In this document: positions 1 through 7,420 of the stretch, in pieces
How the letters are laid out: each line of letters starts with the position of its first letter
Numbering within the stretch: the stretch's first letter is position 1
The notes under the pieces: model-generated
Told to the model about the DNA's origin: nothing
The model's input: only the letters and a program-made list of their open reading frames with translations
Database searches by the model: none
Program-made: the position numbers and the translations under genes
Assembly: GCA_964458325.1 (NCBI GenBank)
Contig: CAYWIM010000067.1
Location: 1 to 26,812 of the forward strand
DNA: 26,812 bases
Direction: 5' to 3'
From: JAGMXM01 sp964458325
GTDB lineage: Bacteria; Verrucomicrobiota; Verrucomicrobiia; Limisphaerales; UBA1319

Positions 1-112
1 AATCCGGTGCCCCGAGAAATACGCCAAAAGCCTAACCTGCCTTGCGGAATTGCTGCCGCTCCAACGCCGCCCTGGACAGGGCCTCGAGTTCCATGCATGC
101 TCTCCCCCCTCA

Positions 113-808
113 ATGGCAGCTTGGTGGAACAAAATCACGAGCTCGCCCCTGCTGGTTCGAGTGGCGCCGTTCGCGGTGTTTCTCGTCCTGACCTCTCTGC
201 AGGGGCGGCTGGGCGAAGCATCGCAGTACTGGATGTATCTGGCCAAGACGGCCGTGGGAGGGGTGCTGGTCTGGCAGATGCGCCGCTACGTGGCCGAGAT
301 CGAATGGCGCTTCACCGGCGCGGCGATTGGCGCCGGAATTCTGGTCTTCCTGCTCTGGATCGGGCTCGAAGACGGCGTGCGCGCGCTGGGTTTTGCCCAT
401 TCGTATCCCAAGTTCGTCCATCCGACTGCGGTCTGGAATCCGCTGGCGTTTTTCGCCGGCGCGCCGGCCATCGGCTGGATGTTTGCGGTTGTCCGGATCC
501 TGGGTGCGACGCTGGTGGTGCCGCCGCTCGAGGAGGTGTTCTATCGCTCCTTTCTCTACCGCTACCTGCAGCAGACCGATTTCCTGGGGGTGCCGCTCAC
601 CCGGTTTTCCGGGTTCGCATTCATCCTGACCTCGGCCATCTTTGCCTCGACCCATGTCGAGTGGCTGGCGGCCTTGTTATGCGGTTTCATCTACCAGGGA
701 TTGGTGGGGTGGAAAGGCCGGCTGGGCGACGCGATCGCCGCTCATGCGCTCACCAACCTGCTTCTGGGCATCTGGGTGGTCAGCCGCGGAGCGTGGCATT
801 TCTGGTGA
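113..808 (+). CDS. CAAX/CPBP-type intramembrane protease, exosortase-associated type
   Basis: This is a polytopic membrane protein of about 231 residues with the CPBP (Abi/CAAX) protease signature. I see EEVFYR at residues 140-145 (the EExxxR motif), F177 and H181 in IFASTH (the FxxxH motif), and HALTN at 211-215 (the HxxxN motif). These are the residues that form the intramembrane metallo/glutamate-type active site in the family. Hydrophobic segments lie around residues 14-29, 69-85, 115-137, 167-180 and 186-199. Length and texture fit the CAAX prenyl protease-related proteins that accompany exosortase/PEP-CTERM-like sorting systems in Verrucomicrobia; that subfamily assignment is from memory. 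ATG at 113 is chosen because the residues before it look non-homologous. The frame is open back to the window edge, so a TTG at 50 or an earlier start cannot be excluded. No exosortase is visible here. The next gene starts 4 nt after the stop, so the two are probably cotranscribed. Confidence 0.8.
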   Translation: MAAWWNKITSSPLLVRVAPFAVFLVLTSLQGRLGEASQYWMYLAKTAVGGVLVWQMRRYVAEIEWRFTGAAIGAGILVFLLWIGLEDGVRALGFAHSYPKFVHPTAVWNPLAFFAGAPAIGWMFAVVRILGATLVVPPLEEVFYRSFLYRYLQQTDFLGVPLTRFSGFAFILTSAIFASTHVEWLAALLCGFIYQGLVGWKGRLGDAIAAHALTNLLLGIWVVSRGAWHFW

Positions 809-812
809 ACCG

Positions 813-2402
813 GTGATCCCGTGCCTGCTGTTCGAGGATGAGCATTTGCTGGCGGCGGCCAAGCCGCCCGGCTGGGATCTTCGCGCCTCTGGCCCCTACG
901 CTGGGGAAGGTATTTACGATTGGCTGCGCCACCGCGAGCCCCGGTGGACCCGGCTCGCCACCGTGCATCCGCGGGGCGCCGAGATCTCGGGCGTGCTCGT
1001 CTTTGCCCTGAGCGAGTCGGCAGCGCGGTCTTTGAGGCAGCAATTCACCGAACACGCCGTCGAGGAGCGCTTCCTTTTCCTGACCGACCGGCCGGCCGGG
1101 CAGGCCGCACGCGAGATCCGATCCGGCATCGCTCGCGCCGGCGGCCGTTGCGAGATCCGGCCCCTGGCTTCGGGTGCTGAAACAGCCCATACCCGGTTTC
1201 GATCTCTGGGGTCCGATCCCGGGGGCACGCGGATCGAGGCCGTCCTGATCGCCGGCACAACCGACTCGATCCGGGTTCACGCGGCGGCTTGCGGATGGCC
1301 GATCCTGGGCGACTCGATCTACGGGGGATCGGCGGCGCCTCGTCTGATGCTGCATGCGGCCAGCTTGCGGCTTCGGCACCCGGCGAGCGGCGCGCCTCTG
1401 GTTTTCGAGACGCCGCCCGAGTTCGATCTGCCGCCCTTCCAGGCCCGCAGAATGGCGATCATCGATCCCGAGGCGACCACCGCCTACCGCCTCATCCACG
1501 GCGGGGCCGATGGCTGGCCGGGCTGGTTCATCGATCGACTCGAGGATTATCTGGTCGCCGCTTCCGCATTCGAGCTGACGCCCGGCCGGAGGGCTTTGCT
1601 CGACTCCTGGGGCCGCATCGCCGAAGCCCGCGGGGTTTATCATCGGCTCCTGACACGGCAGGCGCAGAACCAGCCCGCGGAACGGCCGAAGCTCGACTGC
1701 GCGGCCGGATCGCCCGGGCCCGGCCGGTTCGCCATCCGCGAGAACGATCTGCGATTCCTCCTCCGAATGGGAGAAGGCGGATCAGGCGGGCTTTTCCTCG
1801 ATCAGCGCGACAACCGGCGACGCCTGCTGAGCGGCCATGTGGCCGCCGGCTTTCCGCTCTTTCCGGATGGGGCAGCCGGCCGCACGGTGCTCAATACGTT
1901 CGCTTACACGGCCGCATTCTCTGTCAGCGCCGCGGCTTCGGGCGCCCACACCGTGAGCCTGGATCTCTCCCGCAACTATCTCGAGTGGGGCCGGGAGAAC
2001 TTCCGCGCGAACGGCCTCGATCCCGCCGCACACGAGTTCGTCGTCGGCGACGTGTTCTCCTGGCTGAAGCGCTGGAAGCGGCGGGAGCGCATGTTCGACC
2101 TGGCGATCCTGGATCCCCCGACCTTCTCGCGCTCGCGCGAGCACGGCGTGTTCCGGGCGGAGCGGGATTTTGCCGAGCTGGCGCAAGGGGCCATCGCGGT
2201 CCTTCGGCGCGGGGGTGTGCTGCTCGCCAGCAGCAACGCGGCCCAATGGCCACCCGCCGATTTCCAGGATACGATCGAATCTGCCGCGGCGGTCCTGGGG
2301 CGGCGCGTGACCCACCGCCATTATGCGCCTCAGCCCCCCGATTTTCCGTCGCATCCGGACACACCGGCCCACCTCAAGACCCTCTGGCTCCGGCTCGAGT
2401 AA
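813..2402 (+). CDS. Fusion of RluA-like pseudouridine synthase domain (degenerate) and RlmI/RlmK-type 23S rRNA methyltransferase
   Basis: The protein has 529 residues in two parts. Residues 1-200 follow the RluA fold: FEDEHLLAAAKPPG at 7-20 matches the usual 'YEDEHLLVVNKPAG' start, and IRVHAAACGWPILGDSIYGG at 153-172 matches the RluA C-terminal signature. The catalytic stretch, normally VHRLDKDTSG, reads VHPRGAEISG at 51-60, so the catalytic Asp is Gly55 and this domain is probably not catalytic. There is no S4 domain. Residues 215-300 resemble the central domain of RlmI. Residues 305-529 are a class I SAM methyltransferase with GLFLDQRDNR at 326-335, LNTFAYT at 360-366, LDLSRNYLEW at 383-392 and the catalytic LDPPTFSRS at 433-441, closest to RlmK. 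The likely role is methylation of 23S rRNA, with the first domain used for RNA binding. GTG at 813 is chosen because it sits just before the conserved RluA start and 4 nt after the preceding stop. Confidence 0.82.
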   Translation: MIPCLLFEDEHLLAAAKPPGWDLRASGPYAGEGIYDWLRHREPRWTRLATVHPRGAEISGVLVFALSESAARSLRQQFTEHAVEERFLFLTDRPAGQAAREIRSGIARAGGRCEIRPLASGAETAHTRFRSLGSDPGGTRIEAVLIAGTTDSIRVHAAACGWPILGDSIYGGSAAPRLMLHAASLRLRHPASGAPLVFETPPEFDLPPFQARRMAIIDPEATTAYRLIHGGADGWPGWFIDRLEDYLVAASAFELTPGRRALLDSWGRIAEARGVYHRLLTRQAQNQPAERPKLDCAAGSPGPGRFAIRENDLRFLLRMGEGGSGGLFLDQRDNRRRLLSGHVAAGFPLFPDGAAGRTVLNTFAYTAAFSVSAAASGAHTVSLDLSRNYLEWGRENFRANGLDPAAHEFVVGDVFSWLKRWKRRERMFDLAILDPPTFSRSREHGVFRAERDFAELAQGAIAVLRRGGVLLASSNAAQWPPADFQDTIESAAAVLGRRVTHRHYAPQPPDFPSHPDTPAHLKTLWLRLE

Positions 2403-2424
2403 TCGCGGTTTCCGCTCAAGGAGA

Positions 2425-2453
2425 TTGCCGTTTGATCCTGCTTTGTGTATTTT
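2425..2453 (+). promoter_or_regulatory. Candidate sigma70-type promoter for grpE-dnaJ
   Basis: TTGCCG (2425-2430) and TATTTT (2448-2453) are separated by exactly 17 bases. They lie in a locally AT-rich stretch between the methyltransferase stop and the grpE start. Each box matches 4 of 6 consensus bases. No CIRCE-type or sigma32-like element was recognised. This is an inference from spacing and composition only. Confidence 0.35.
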
Positions 2454-2477
2454 GTTTCTTTTGATGGCGATTAAGAA

Positions 2478-3107
2478 ATGAGCGAATCATCGAAGACAAA
2501 GGAAAGCGGGCCCGGGCCGGCTGCCGATCCCTCCCCGCGCCCCGCAGAGGCTTCGGACGGCACGGGCGCGGACAATGGCACGTCGAGGCCCGACATGGGC
2601 GATGAGGAACCGGTGTCAGCCCAGCCAACGGCCGAGGAAATCGCCCGGTGGCAGGAGCGCGCCTCCAAGGCCGACGAGTATTGGGATCGGCTGCTGCGGC
2701 TGACGGCCGAGTTCGACAATTTCCGGAAGCGCGCCCAGCGCGAGCGCCAGGAGGCGGTCCAACACGCCAACGAGAGCCTTCTGGCTCGACTGGTGACGGT
2801 CCTGGACCACTTCGAAATGGCCTTGGCCGCCATCCAGCAATCCTCGACCGCCAATCTGGATTCGTTTCGCACGGGCGTTCAGATGATCTATTCGCAGCTT
2901 CGGCAGGTGCTCCAGGAAGCCGGCCTGGAGGAGGTGCCGGCGCTGGGCCAGCCGTTCGATCCGCAAGTCCACGAGGCGGTCCAGCAGCAGGCGTCCGCCG
3001 ACGTCCCGGAGGATCATGTCCTTTCCCTTGTCCGGAAGGGCTACCGACTCAAGAGCCGCCTCATCCGCCCAGCCCAGGTCGTGGTCGCACGCCCACCGTC
3101 CGCCTGA
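2478..3107 (+). CDS. grpE: Nucleotide exchange factor GrpE
   Basis: GrpE is the nucleotide exchange factor that releases ADP from DnaK in the cytosol. The 209-residue product has the standard architecture. A low-complexity acidic and proline-rich N-terminus (about 1-50) is followed by a long helix with the conserved RLTAEFDNFRKRAQRER at about residues 73-89, then a four-helix region with LLARLVTVLDHFEMAL. The C-terminal beta-wing carries GQPFDPQVHEAV and the closing VRKGYRLKSRLIRPAQVVVA. Length fits the family. The ATG at 2478 follows AAGA, a weak ribosome-binding site. dnaJ begins 6 nt after the stop, so the pair is translationally linked. dnaK is not in the window. Confidence 0.96.
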   Translation: MSESSKTKESGPGPAADPSPRPAEASDGTGADNGTSRPDMGDEEPVSAQPTAEEIARWQERASKADEYWDRLLRLTAEFDNFRKRAQRERQEAVQHANESLLARLVTVLDHFEMALAAIQQSSTANLDSFRTGVQMIYSQLRQVLQEAGLEEVPALGQPFDPQVHEAVQQQASADVPEDHVLSLVRKGYRLKSRLIRPAQVVVARPPSA

Positions 3108-3113
3108 TCCGCC

Positions 3114-4265
3114 ATGGCCAAACGCGACTATTACGAAGTCCTCGGCGTCGACCGCAACGCCGGCGAGGAGGAGATCAAGAAGGCCTATCGCAAGCTGGCC
3201 CTCAAGTATCATCCCGACCGCAACCCCGGGGACAAGACTGCCGAAGAACACTTCAAGGAGCTGGGCGAGGCCTACGAGGTCCTCAGCGATCCCCAACAAA
3301 AGGCGGCTTTCGACCAGTTCGGCCATGCGGCCTTCGATCCCCGCGCTCGCGCCGGCGCTTCCCGCGGAGGCGGATTCCACGATCCGTTCGACATTTTTCG
3401 CGAGGTGTTTGGCAGCGCGGGCGGCAGCATCTTCGAGGACTTTTTCGGCGGCGCAGGCGGCGGCCGCTCCGCACACGGCCCCCAGCGGGGCGACGACCTC
3501 CGCGTCGACCTCGAGATCTCGTTCAACGAGGCGGCGCTCGGCTGCGAAAAGGAAATCTCGATCACGAAGCCCGATGCGTGCGAGACGTGCCGCGGCAGCG
3601 GCGCGCAGCGCGGTTCGGGCACCAAGACCTGCCCGACATGCGGCGGCCGCGGCCAGGTCGTCTCCTCCCGCGGCATCTTCAGCATCGCCCAGACCTGCCC
3701 TCGCTGCGAGGGCGCCGGCCAGATCATCGAAAACCCCTGTCGATCTTGCCACGGCACCGGGCGCGCGAACCGATCGGCCTCGATCAAACTGCGGATCCCG
3801 CCTGGGGTTGATACCGGCGCGCGGCTTCGCTCGGCTCACAATGGCGCCACCGGTGTTCGAGGCGGCCCCAGCGGCGATCTCTACGTCATTCTCCACGTCC
3901 AGCCCCACGAGATCTTTCAGAGAGACGGCGACGATCTGATCTGCGATGTGCCCGTGAGCTTCGTCCAGGCCGCCCTGGGCGCCGAGCTCGAGGTTCCCAC
4001 GCTGACCGGCAAAGCCCAGATCCGCATCCCACCCGGCACCCAGTCCGGCACCGTGTTCCGCCTCAAGGGCAAGGGCGTCCGCAATCTCCAAGGCTACGGA
4101 ACCGGCGACCTCCATGTCCGCACCGCCGTCGAAGTCCCCGCCCGCCTCAATCCCGCCCAAAAGGCCAAGCTCGAAGAGTTCGCCGCCCTTTGCGACGCGA
4201 ATGTCAATCCCCTGTCGAAAAGCTGGTTCGAACGCGCCTGGGATCTCTTCCGCTCGAATCCTTGA
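3114..4265 (+). CDS. dnaJ: Chaperone DnaJ (Hsp40, type I)
   Basis: DnaJ delivers substrates to DnaK and stimulates its ATPase. The 383-residue protein is a complete type I Hsp40. Its J-domain (1-70) carries H33-P34-D35. A Gly/Phe-rich linker (about 76-123) follows, with FGSAGGSIFEDFFGGAGGG. Four zinc motifs of the form CxxCxGxG begin at C156, C173, C195 and C209, with second cysteines at C159, C176, C198 and C212; the third reads CPRCEGAG. The C-terminal substrate-binding domains include GDLYVILHVQPHEIFQRDGDD and GTVFRLKGKGVRNLQG. Start and length fit the family, and the gene follows grpE by 6 nt. The last codons lie inside the left arm of an 18-bp inverted repeat whose right arm is at 4323-4340, so the end of the gene may form an mRNA stem. 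Confidence 0.97.
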   Translation: MAKRDYYEVLGVDRNAGEEEIKKAYRKLALKYHPDRNPGDKTAEEHFKELGEAYEVLSDPQQKAAFDQFGHAAFDPRARAGASRGGGFHDPFDIFREVFGSAGGSIFEDFFGGAGGGRSAHGPQRGDDLRVDLEISFNEAALGCEKEISITKPDACETCRGSGAQRGSGTKTCPTCGGRGQVVSSRGIFSIAQTCPRCEGAGQIIENPCRSCHGTGRANRSASIKLRIPPGVDTGARLRSAHNGATGVRGGPSGDLYVILHVQPHEIFQRDGDDLICDVPVSFVQAALGAELEVPTLTGKAQIRIPPGTQSGTVFRLKGKGVRNLQGYGTGDLHVRTAVEVPARLNPAQKAKLEEFAALCDANVNPLSKSWFERAWDLFRSNP

Positions 4266-4340
4266 AAAGCCCATCGTGTTGTTATTCGATCCAATGCTGA
4301 CAATGATTCCTTTTCTGGTTGGGGGCTTTTCAAGGATTCG
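4255..4340. repeat. 18-bp perfect inverted repeat spanning the dnaJ stop codon
   Basis: The left arm CGAATCCTTGAAAAGCCC (4255-4272) and the right arm GGGCTTTTCAAGGATTCG (4323-4340) are exact reverse complements. They are separated by 50 bases. The left arm contains the last dnaJ codons and the TGA stop. No T-tract follows the right arm, so this is not a classical intrinsic terminator. It could be a 3' stem protecting the grpE-dnaJ message, or the scar of an inverted duplication. The rest of the 173-base gap before rsmE shows nothing else I recognise. Confidence 0.85.
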
Positions 4341-4438
4341 TTGAACGAGGCGTCGATGTCCGCAAATCGTCGTCGAAGCCCATTGCGCGGGAACGGAGGA
4401 TGGCCTCGCCGGTCTGAGGTGAAGCCTCGCTAACGATT

Positions 4439-5182
4439 ATGCATCGGTTTTTCGCTGAACCGCCTGTTCTGGGCCTGGATTCCTTCCGGCTGGATGCCGC
4501 GGAATCCCGGCACGCCGCGCGGGTCTTGCGCCTTGGCCCTGGCGATCACATCGAGATCCTCGACGGCGCCGGCATCCGCGTCGAAGGCCGCGTGATCGAG
4601 GCCGACCCCGCCGGGCTCCGGATCCAGACCGTTCGCCGCCACTCGATCCCCTCCCCGGCTCGCCCGATCACCCTGGTCCAGTCGATGCCCAAAGCGCCGA
4701 CCATGGAGACGATCATCGAAAAGGCCCTCGAGCTGGGCGCAGCCCGAATCGTTCCCATCATGTCCAGCCGCTGCGAGGTGCGCCTCGATTCCGGCGCGGC
4801 CGTCTCCCGGGCTCGGCGCTGGCGCGCCACCGCCATCGCCGCCCTCAAACAATGCGGGGCCCCTTGGCTGCCCCAGATCGATCCTCCCCAATCCTTGGCG
4901 GGCTATCTCGGGCGCCCATTGGCAGCCGAGCTCGCGCTGTTGGGCACGCTCGAATCCGATGGCCGGCGGGCACGCCATTGGATCGATGCATTCTGCAGCG
5001 CCCACGGACGCGCCCCCGCCTCCGCGCTGATCTGGATCGGACCGGAAGGGGATTTTACCCCCGACGAGATCCGGGCCATCCGCCAGACGGGCGCTTGTCC
5101 GTTGTCGCTCGGCCCTCATGTCCTCCGCAGCGACACCGCCGCGATCGCCGCGCTCGCCATCCTCCAATCCGAGCTGGCGTAA
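4439..5182 (+). CDS. rsmE: 16S rRNA (uracil1498-N3)-methyltransferase RsmE
   Basis: RsmE methylates N3 of U1498 of 16S rRNA in the 30S subunit, using SAM. The 247-residue product has the family layout. A PUA-like N-terminal domain opens with MHRFFAEPP and contains HAARVLRLGPGDHIEILDG. A SPOUT (trefoil-knot) methyltransferase domain follows, with MPKAPTMETIIEKALELGA at about 83-101, IGPEGDFTPDEI at 200-211 and SLGPHVLRSDTAAIAAL at 223-239. The usual LRxETA reads LRSDTA here, a conservative Glu-to-Asp change in the cofactor-binding knot. ATG 4439 matches the conserved start. The gene follows dnaJ after 173 bases and precedes the flavin reductase by 70. A dnaJ-rsmE neighbourhood is common in bacteria, which supports the call. 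Confidence 0.95.
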   Translation: MHRFFAEPPVLGLDSFRLDAAESRHAARVLRLGPGDHIEILDGAGIRVEGRVIEADPAGLRIQTVRRHSIPSPARPITLVQSMPKAPTMETIIEKALELGAARIVPIMSSRCEVRLDSGAAVSRARRWRATAIAALKQCGAPWLPQIDPPQSLAGYLGRPLAAELALLGTLESDGRRARHWIDAFCSAHGRAPASALIWIGPEGDFTPDEIRAIRQTGACPLSLGPHVLRSDTAAIAALAILQSELA

Positions 5183-5252
5183 CCGGCTCGAGCGCCGCGG
5201 GAACGAGGAGCTGGACCTGGTCCTGGCCTTATGGTTCCATTGCCCTGGAATC

Positions 5253-5825
5253 ATGAAGAAATCTCTTGGCGCAAAAACCCTGGTGTGCCCCACCCCCTTG
5301 TTCGTGGTGGGCACGTACAACGACGATGGCCGCCCCAATGTCATGACCGCCGCCTGGGGCGGCATCTGCAACTCCAAACCTCCGTCGGTGGCGATTTCAT
5401 TGCGCAAAGCGACCCACACGTACGGGAACCTCGTCAAACGCAAAGCGTTCACGGTCAGCATCCCCTCGGAAAACTACGTCCGACAGGCCGATTTCTTCGG
5501 CCTGGCCTCGGGGCGCGACCTCGACAAGCTCGCCGCCGCCGGTCTCACCGCGGTTCCCAGCGACCTGACCGATGCCCCTTATGTGGCCGAGTTCCCGCTG
5601 GTCCTCGAATGCCGAGTCGTCCACACATTCGAGCTCGGCCTCCACACGCAGTTCGTCGGCCAGATCCTCGATGTCAAAGCCGATCCAGCCATGTTGGACG
5701 CCGACGGCTGCCTGGACATCGAGAAAATGCAGCCCGTTTCGTACATCCCGGACTCTCGGGCGTATTTCGGGATCGGGAGGTATCTCGGCCGCGCCTTCGA
5801 GATCGGAAAGTCGCTGCAGCCATGA
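5253..5825 (+). CDS. Flavin reductase-like, FMN-binding split-barrel protein
   Basis: The 190-residue product matches the flavin reductase-like domain family: small FMN-binding split beta-barrels that reduce flavin with NAD(P)H or act as cofactor-bound oxidoreductases. Diagnostic segments are PLFVVGTYNDDGRPNVMTAAW near the N-terminus (residues about 15-35), followed by PPSVAISLRKATHTYGNLVK and AFTVSIPSENYVRQADFFG. These correspond to the FMN phosphate and isoalloxazine contacts in the family. The mid-protein FPLVLECRVVHTFELGLHT and QILDVKAD are also typical. ATG 5253 is chosen over an upstream in-frame ATG at 5118, because the latter would lie inside rsmE and add 45 non-homologous residues. 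The physiological substrate cannot be read from the sequence. No partner monooxygenase is nearby. Confidence 0.85.
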   Translation: MKKSLGAKTLVCPTPLFVVGTYNDDGRPNVMTAAWGGICNSKPPSVAISLRKATHTYGNLVKRKAFTVSIPSENYVRQADFFGLASGRDLDKLAAAGLTAVPSDLTDAPYVAEFPLVLECRVVHTFELGLHTQFVGQILDVKADPAMLDADGCLDIEKMQPVSYIPDSRAYFGIGRYLGRAFEIGKSLQP

Positions 5826-5902
5826 GCCCCGGCTTATGCGATCCGCCCGAGGTGCGCGCTGCCGAACCGCTTGTTCCTCCACCGCCGCCGTCGGCCCGTC
5901 TG

Positions 5903-5920
5903 GGGCCATGCCAATGGCCC
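5903..5920. repeat. Short intergenic hairpin (7-bp stem, 4-base loop)
   Basis: GGGCCAT and ATGGCCC flank a GCCA loop in the 142-base gap between the flavin reductase and the next gene. There is no following T-run. It may act as a weak transcript end or an RNA-stability stem. Confidence 0.5.
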
Positions 5921-5967
5921 TGCGCATCCGGACGACCCAAACAGTCCCATCCTCACCCTGAAATCAA

Positions 5968-7359
5968 ATGAAAGCCGTCGCTCCCCATCGGTGGATCGGA
6001 TTCCTGGCAGCAGTCCTTCTGAGCGTATGCGGCGCATCCGCCGCCGAAGAGCAAACGCTGCTCCCCGACAAGCTCAACGACCTGCCGCCCGAAGTGCGCT
6101 CGTTCGCCGCTGCGAAGGAGAAGCAGGCCCGGGCGCTCGCTCGCAAGCTCGACATCCAGGTGGACCCGCAATTCTGGACGTTCTTCGAGTTGGCCAGGGA
6201 CGGAAAAAGCGCCAACGCCCTGGCGCTTTTCTCGAAACTGGCCAAACGGGCCGGCCAGTACAAAGGCGCCCAGCCCGATCCCAGCGTGACGAATCCGGCG
6301 TGGCAAACCCTCATTGAAGTCGTGATGGCTATCGAGGCCTTCGCCCAGGGAGAACCGAAATACGCCTTCGCTTTCGGACGCGGCATCATCGAGTCGATCC
6401 CGCGCGGCGCCGTCTACTTCGGCGGCACCGATCCCGGGCGCGGTCTGCCCACCGCCCTCTGCAAATCCCACGAGCAAGGCGATCCGTTCTTCACCATCAC
6501 CCAGAACGCCCTGGCGGATGGGAATTACCTGAGCTACCTCCGCGAAATGTACGGCAACCGCCTGAAAATGCTTTCGGTCGAGGAATCGCAACAGGCGTTC
6601 ACAGACTACATGAGCGACGTCCAGGAGCGGATGAAAAAAGGCAAGCTCAAGCCCGGCGAGAGCGTCCAGGTCGTGGACAATCGCGTGCAAATCAGCGGGC
6701 AAGTCGCCGTGATGGAAATCAACGCCCGATTGGCCCGGAGGCTGTTCGACGCGAATCCGGACATGGAATTCTACGTCGAGGAGAGTTTCCCGCTCGACTG
6801 GATGTATCCGCACTTGTCGCCCCATGGATTGATCATGAGGCTCCACCGCCAGCCGCTGAAGGCCATCCCGGCCGAGGCGATCGACAAGGACCGCGCGTTC
6901 TGGGCCAAACAGCAGCGGCAGCTGATCGGCGACTGGCTGCGCCCGGAGACGCCGGTGAAGGAGTTGTGCGATTTCGCCAAGAAAACCTACGTGCACAAGG
7001 ACCTGGCTGGATTTACCGGCGACCCGAAGTTCGTCCGTGACGATCCCGCCCCCAAGGCCTATTCCAAGCTGCGCAGCTCGATTGGCGGGCTCTATTTCTG
7101 GCGCATTGCCAACTCTTCCAATGACCAAGACCGGCAGCGCGTCAAAACGGAGGCCGAACTCGCCTTCAAGCAGGCCTACGCGTTCTGCCCCATCAGCCCC
7201 GAGGCACTCTTTCGCTTCGTGAATCTCCTGATGTCCGACGGGCGCATCGACGATGCCCGGCTGCTGGCCCTGACCACCCTGCAGCTCAACCCCACCAACC
7301 AGGTCGTCGAGGATCTTTCCCTGCAGCTCGACCGAATGAAACGGCAGCAGAAACCATAG
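5968..7359 (+). CDS. Exported conserved protein resembling the C-terminal domain of verrucomicrobial DUF2723 proteins, with TPR-like tail
   Basis: I do not recognise a named function. The 463-residue protein has a signal peptide: a basic start, hydrophobic WIGFLAAVLLSVCGASA at about 9-25, and a probable cut after ASA before AEEQT. Residues about 130-195 contain YAFAFGRGIIESIPRGAVYF, GGTDPGRGLPTALC and FFTITQNALADGNYLSYLRE. I recall closely similar strings at the C-termini of large DUF2723 membrane proteins of Verrucomicrobia; here the segment stands alone without the membrane part. The C-terminal 110 residues look like helical TPR repeats, for example AFCPISPEALFRFVNLLMSDGR followed by IDDARLLALTTLQLNP. 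The gene is followed after 61 bases by a glycosidase-like exported protein, so a role in envelope carbohydrate handling is possible but only inferred. The ribosome-binding site is weak. Confidence 0.75.
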   Translation: MKAVAPHRWIGFLAAVLLSVCGASAAEEQTLLPDKLNDLPPEVRSFAAAKEKQARALARKLDIQVDPQFWTFFELARDGKSANALALFSKLAKRAGQYKGAQPDPSVTNPAWQTLIEVVMAIEAFAQGEPKYAFAFGRGIIESIPRGAVYFGGTDPGRGLPTALCKSHEQGDPFFTITQNALADGNYLSYLREMYGNRLKMLSVEESQQAFTDYMSDVQERMKKGKLKPGESVQVVDNRVQISGQVAVMEINARLARRLFDANPDMEFYVEESFPLDWMYPHLSPHGLIMRLHRQPLKAIPAEAIDKDRAFWAKQQRQLIGDWLRPETPVKELCDFAKKTYVHKDLAGFTGDPKFVRDDPAPKAYSKLRSSIGGLYFWRIANSSNDQDRQRVKTEAELAFKQAYAFCPISPEALFRFVNLLMSDGRIDDARLLALTTLQLNPTNQVVEDLSLQLDRMKRQQKP

Positions 7360-7420
7360 CCACCAATGTGCGGAGGCCGATACCGATGACCGCCAACATC
7401 GCGCTGTTGCGAAAGGGAGA

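Noticed and set aside
2616..4274. A 552-codon minus-strand frame opposite grpE-dnaJ
   Set aside because: grpE and dnaJ are unmistakable on the plus strand; the opposite frame is low-complexity Ala/Gly/Leu-rich shadow.
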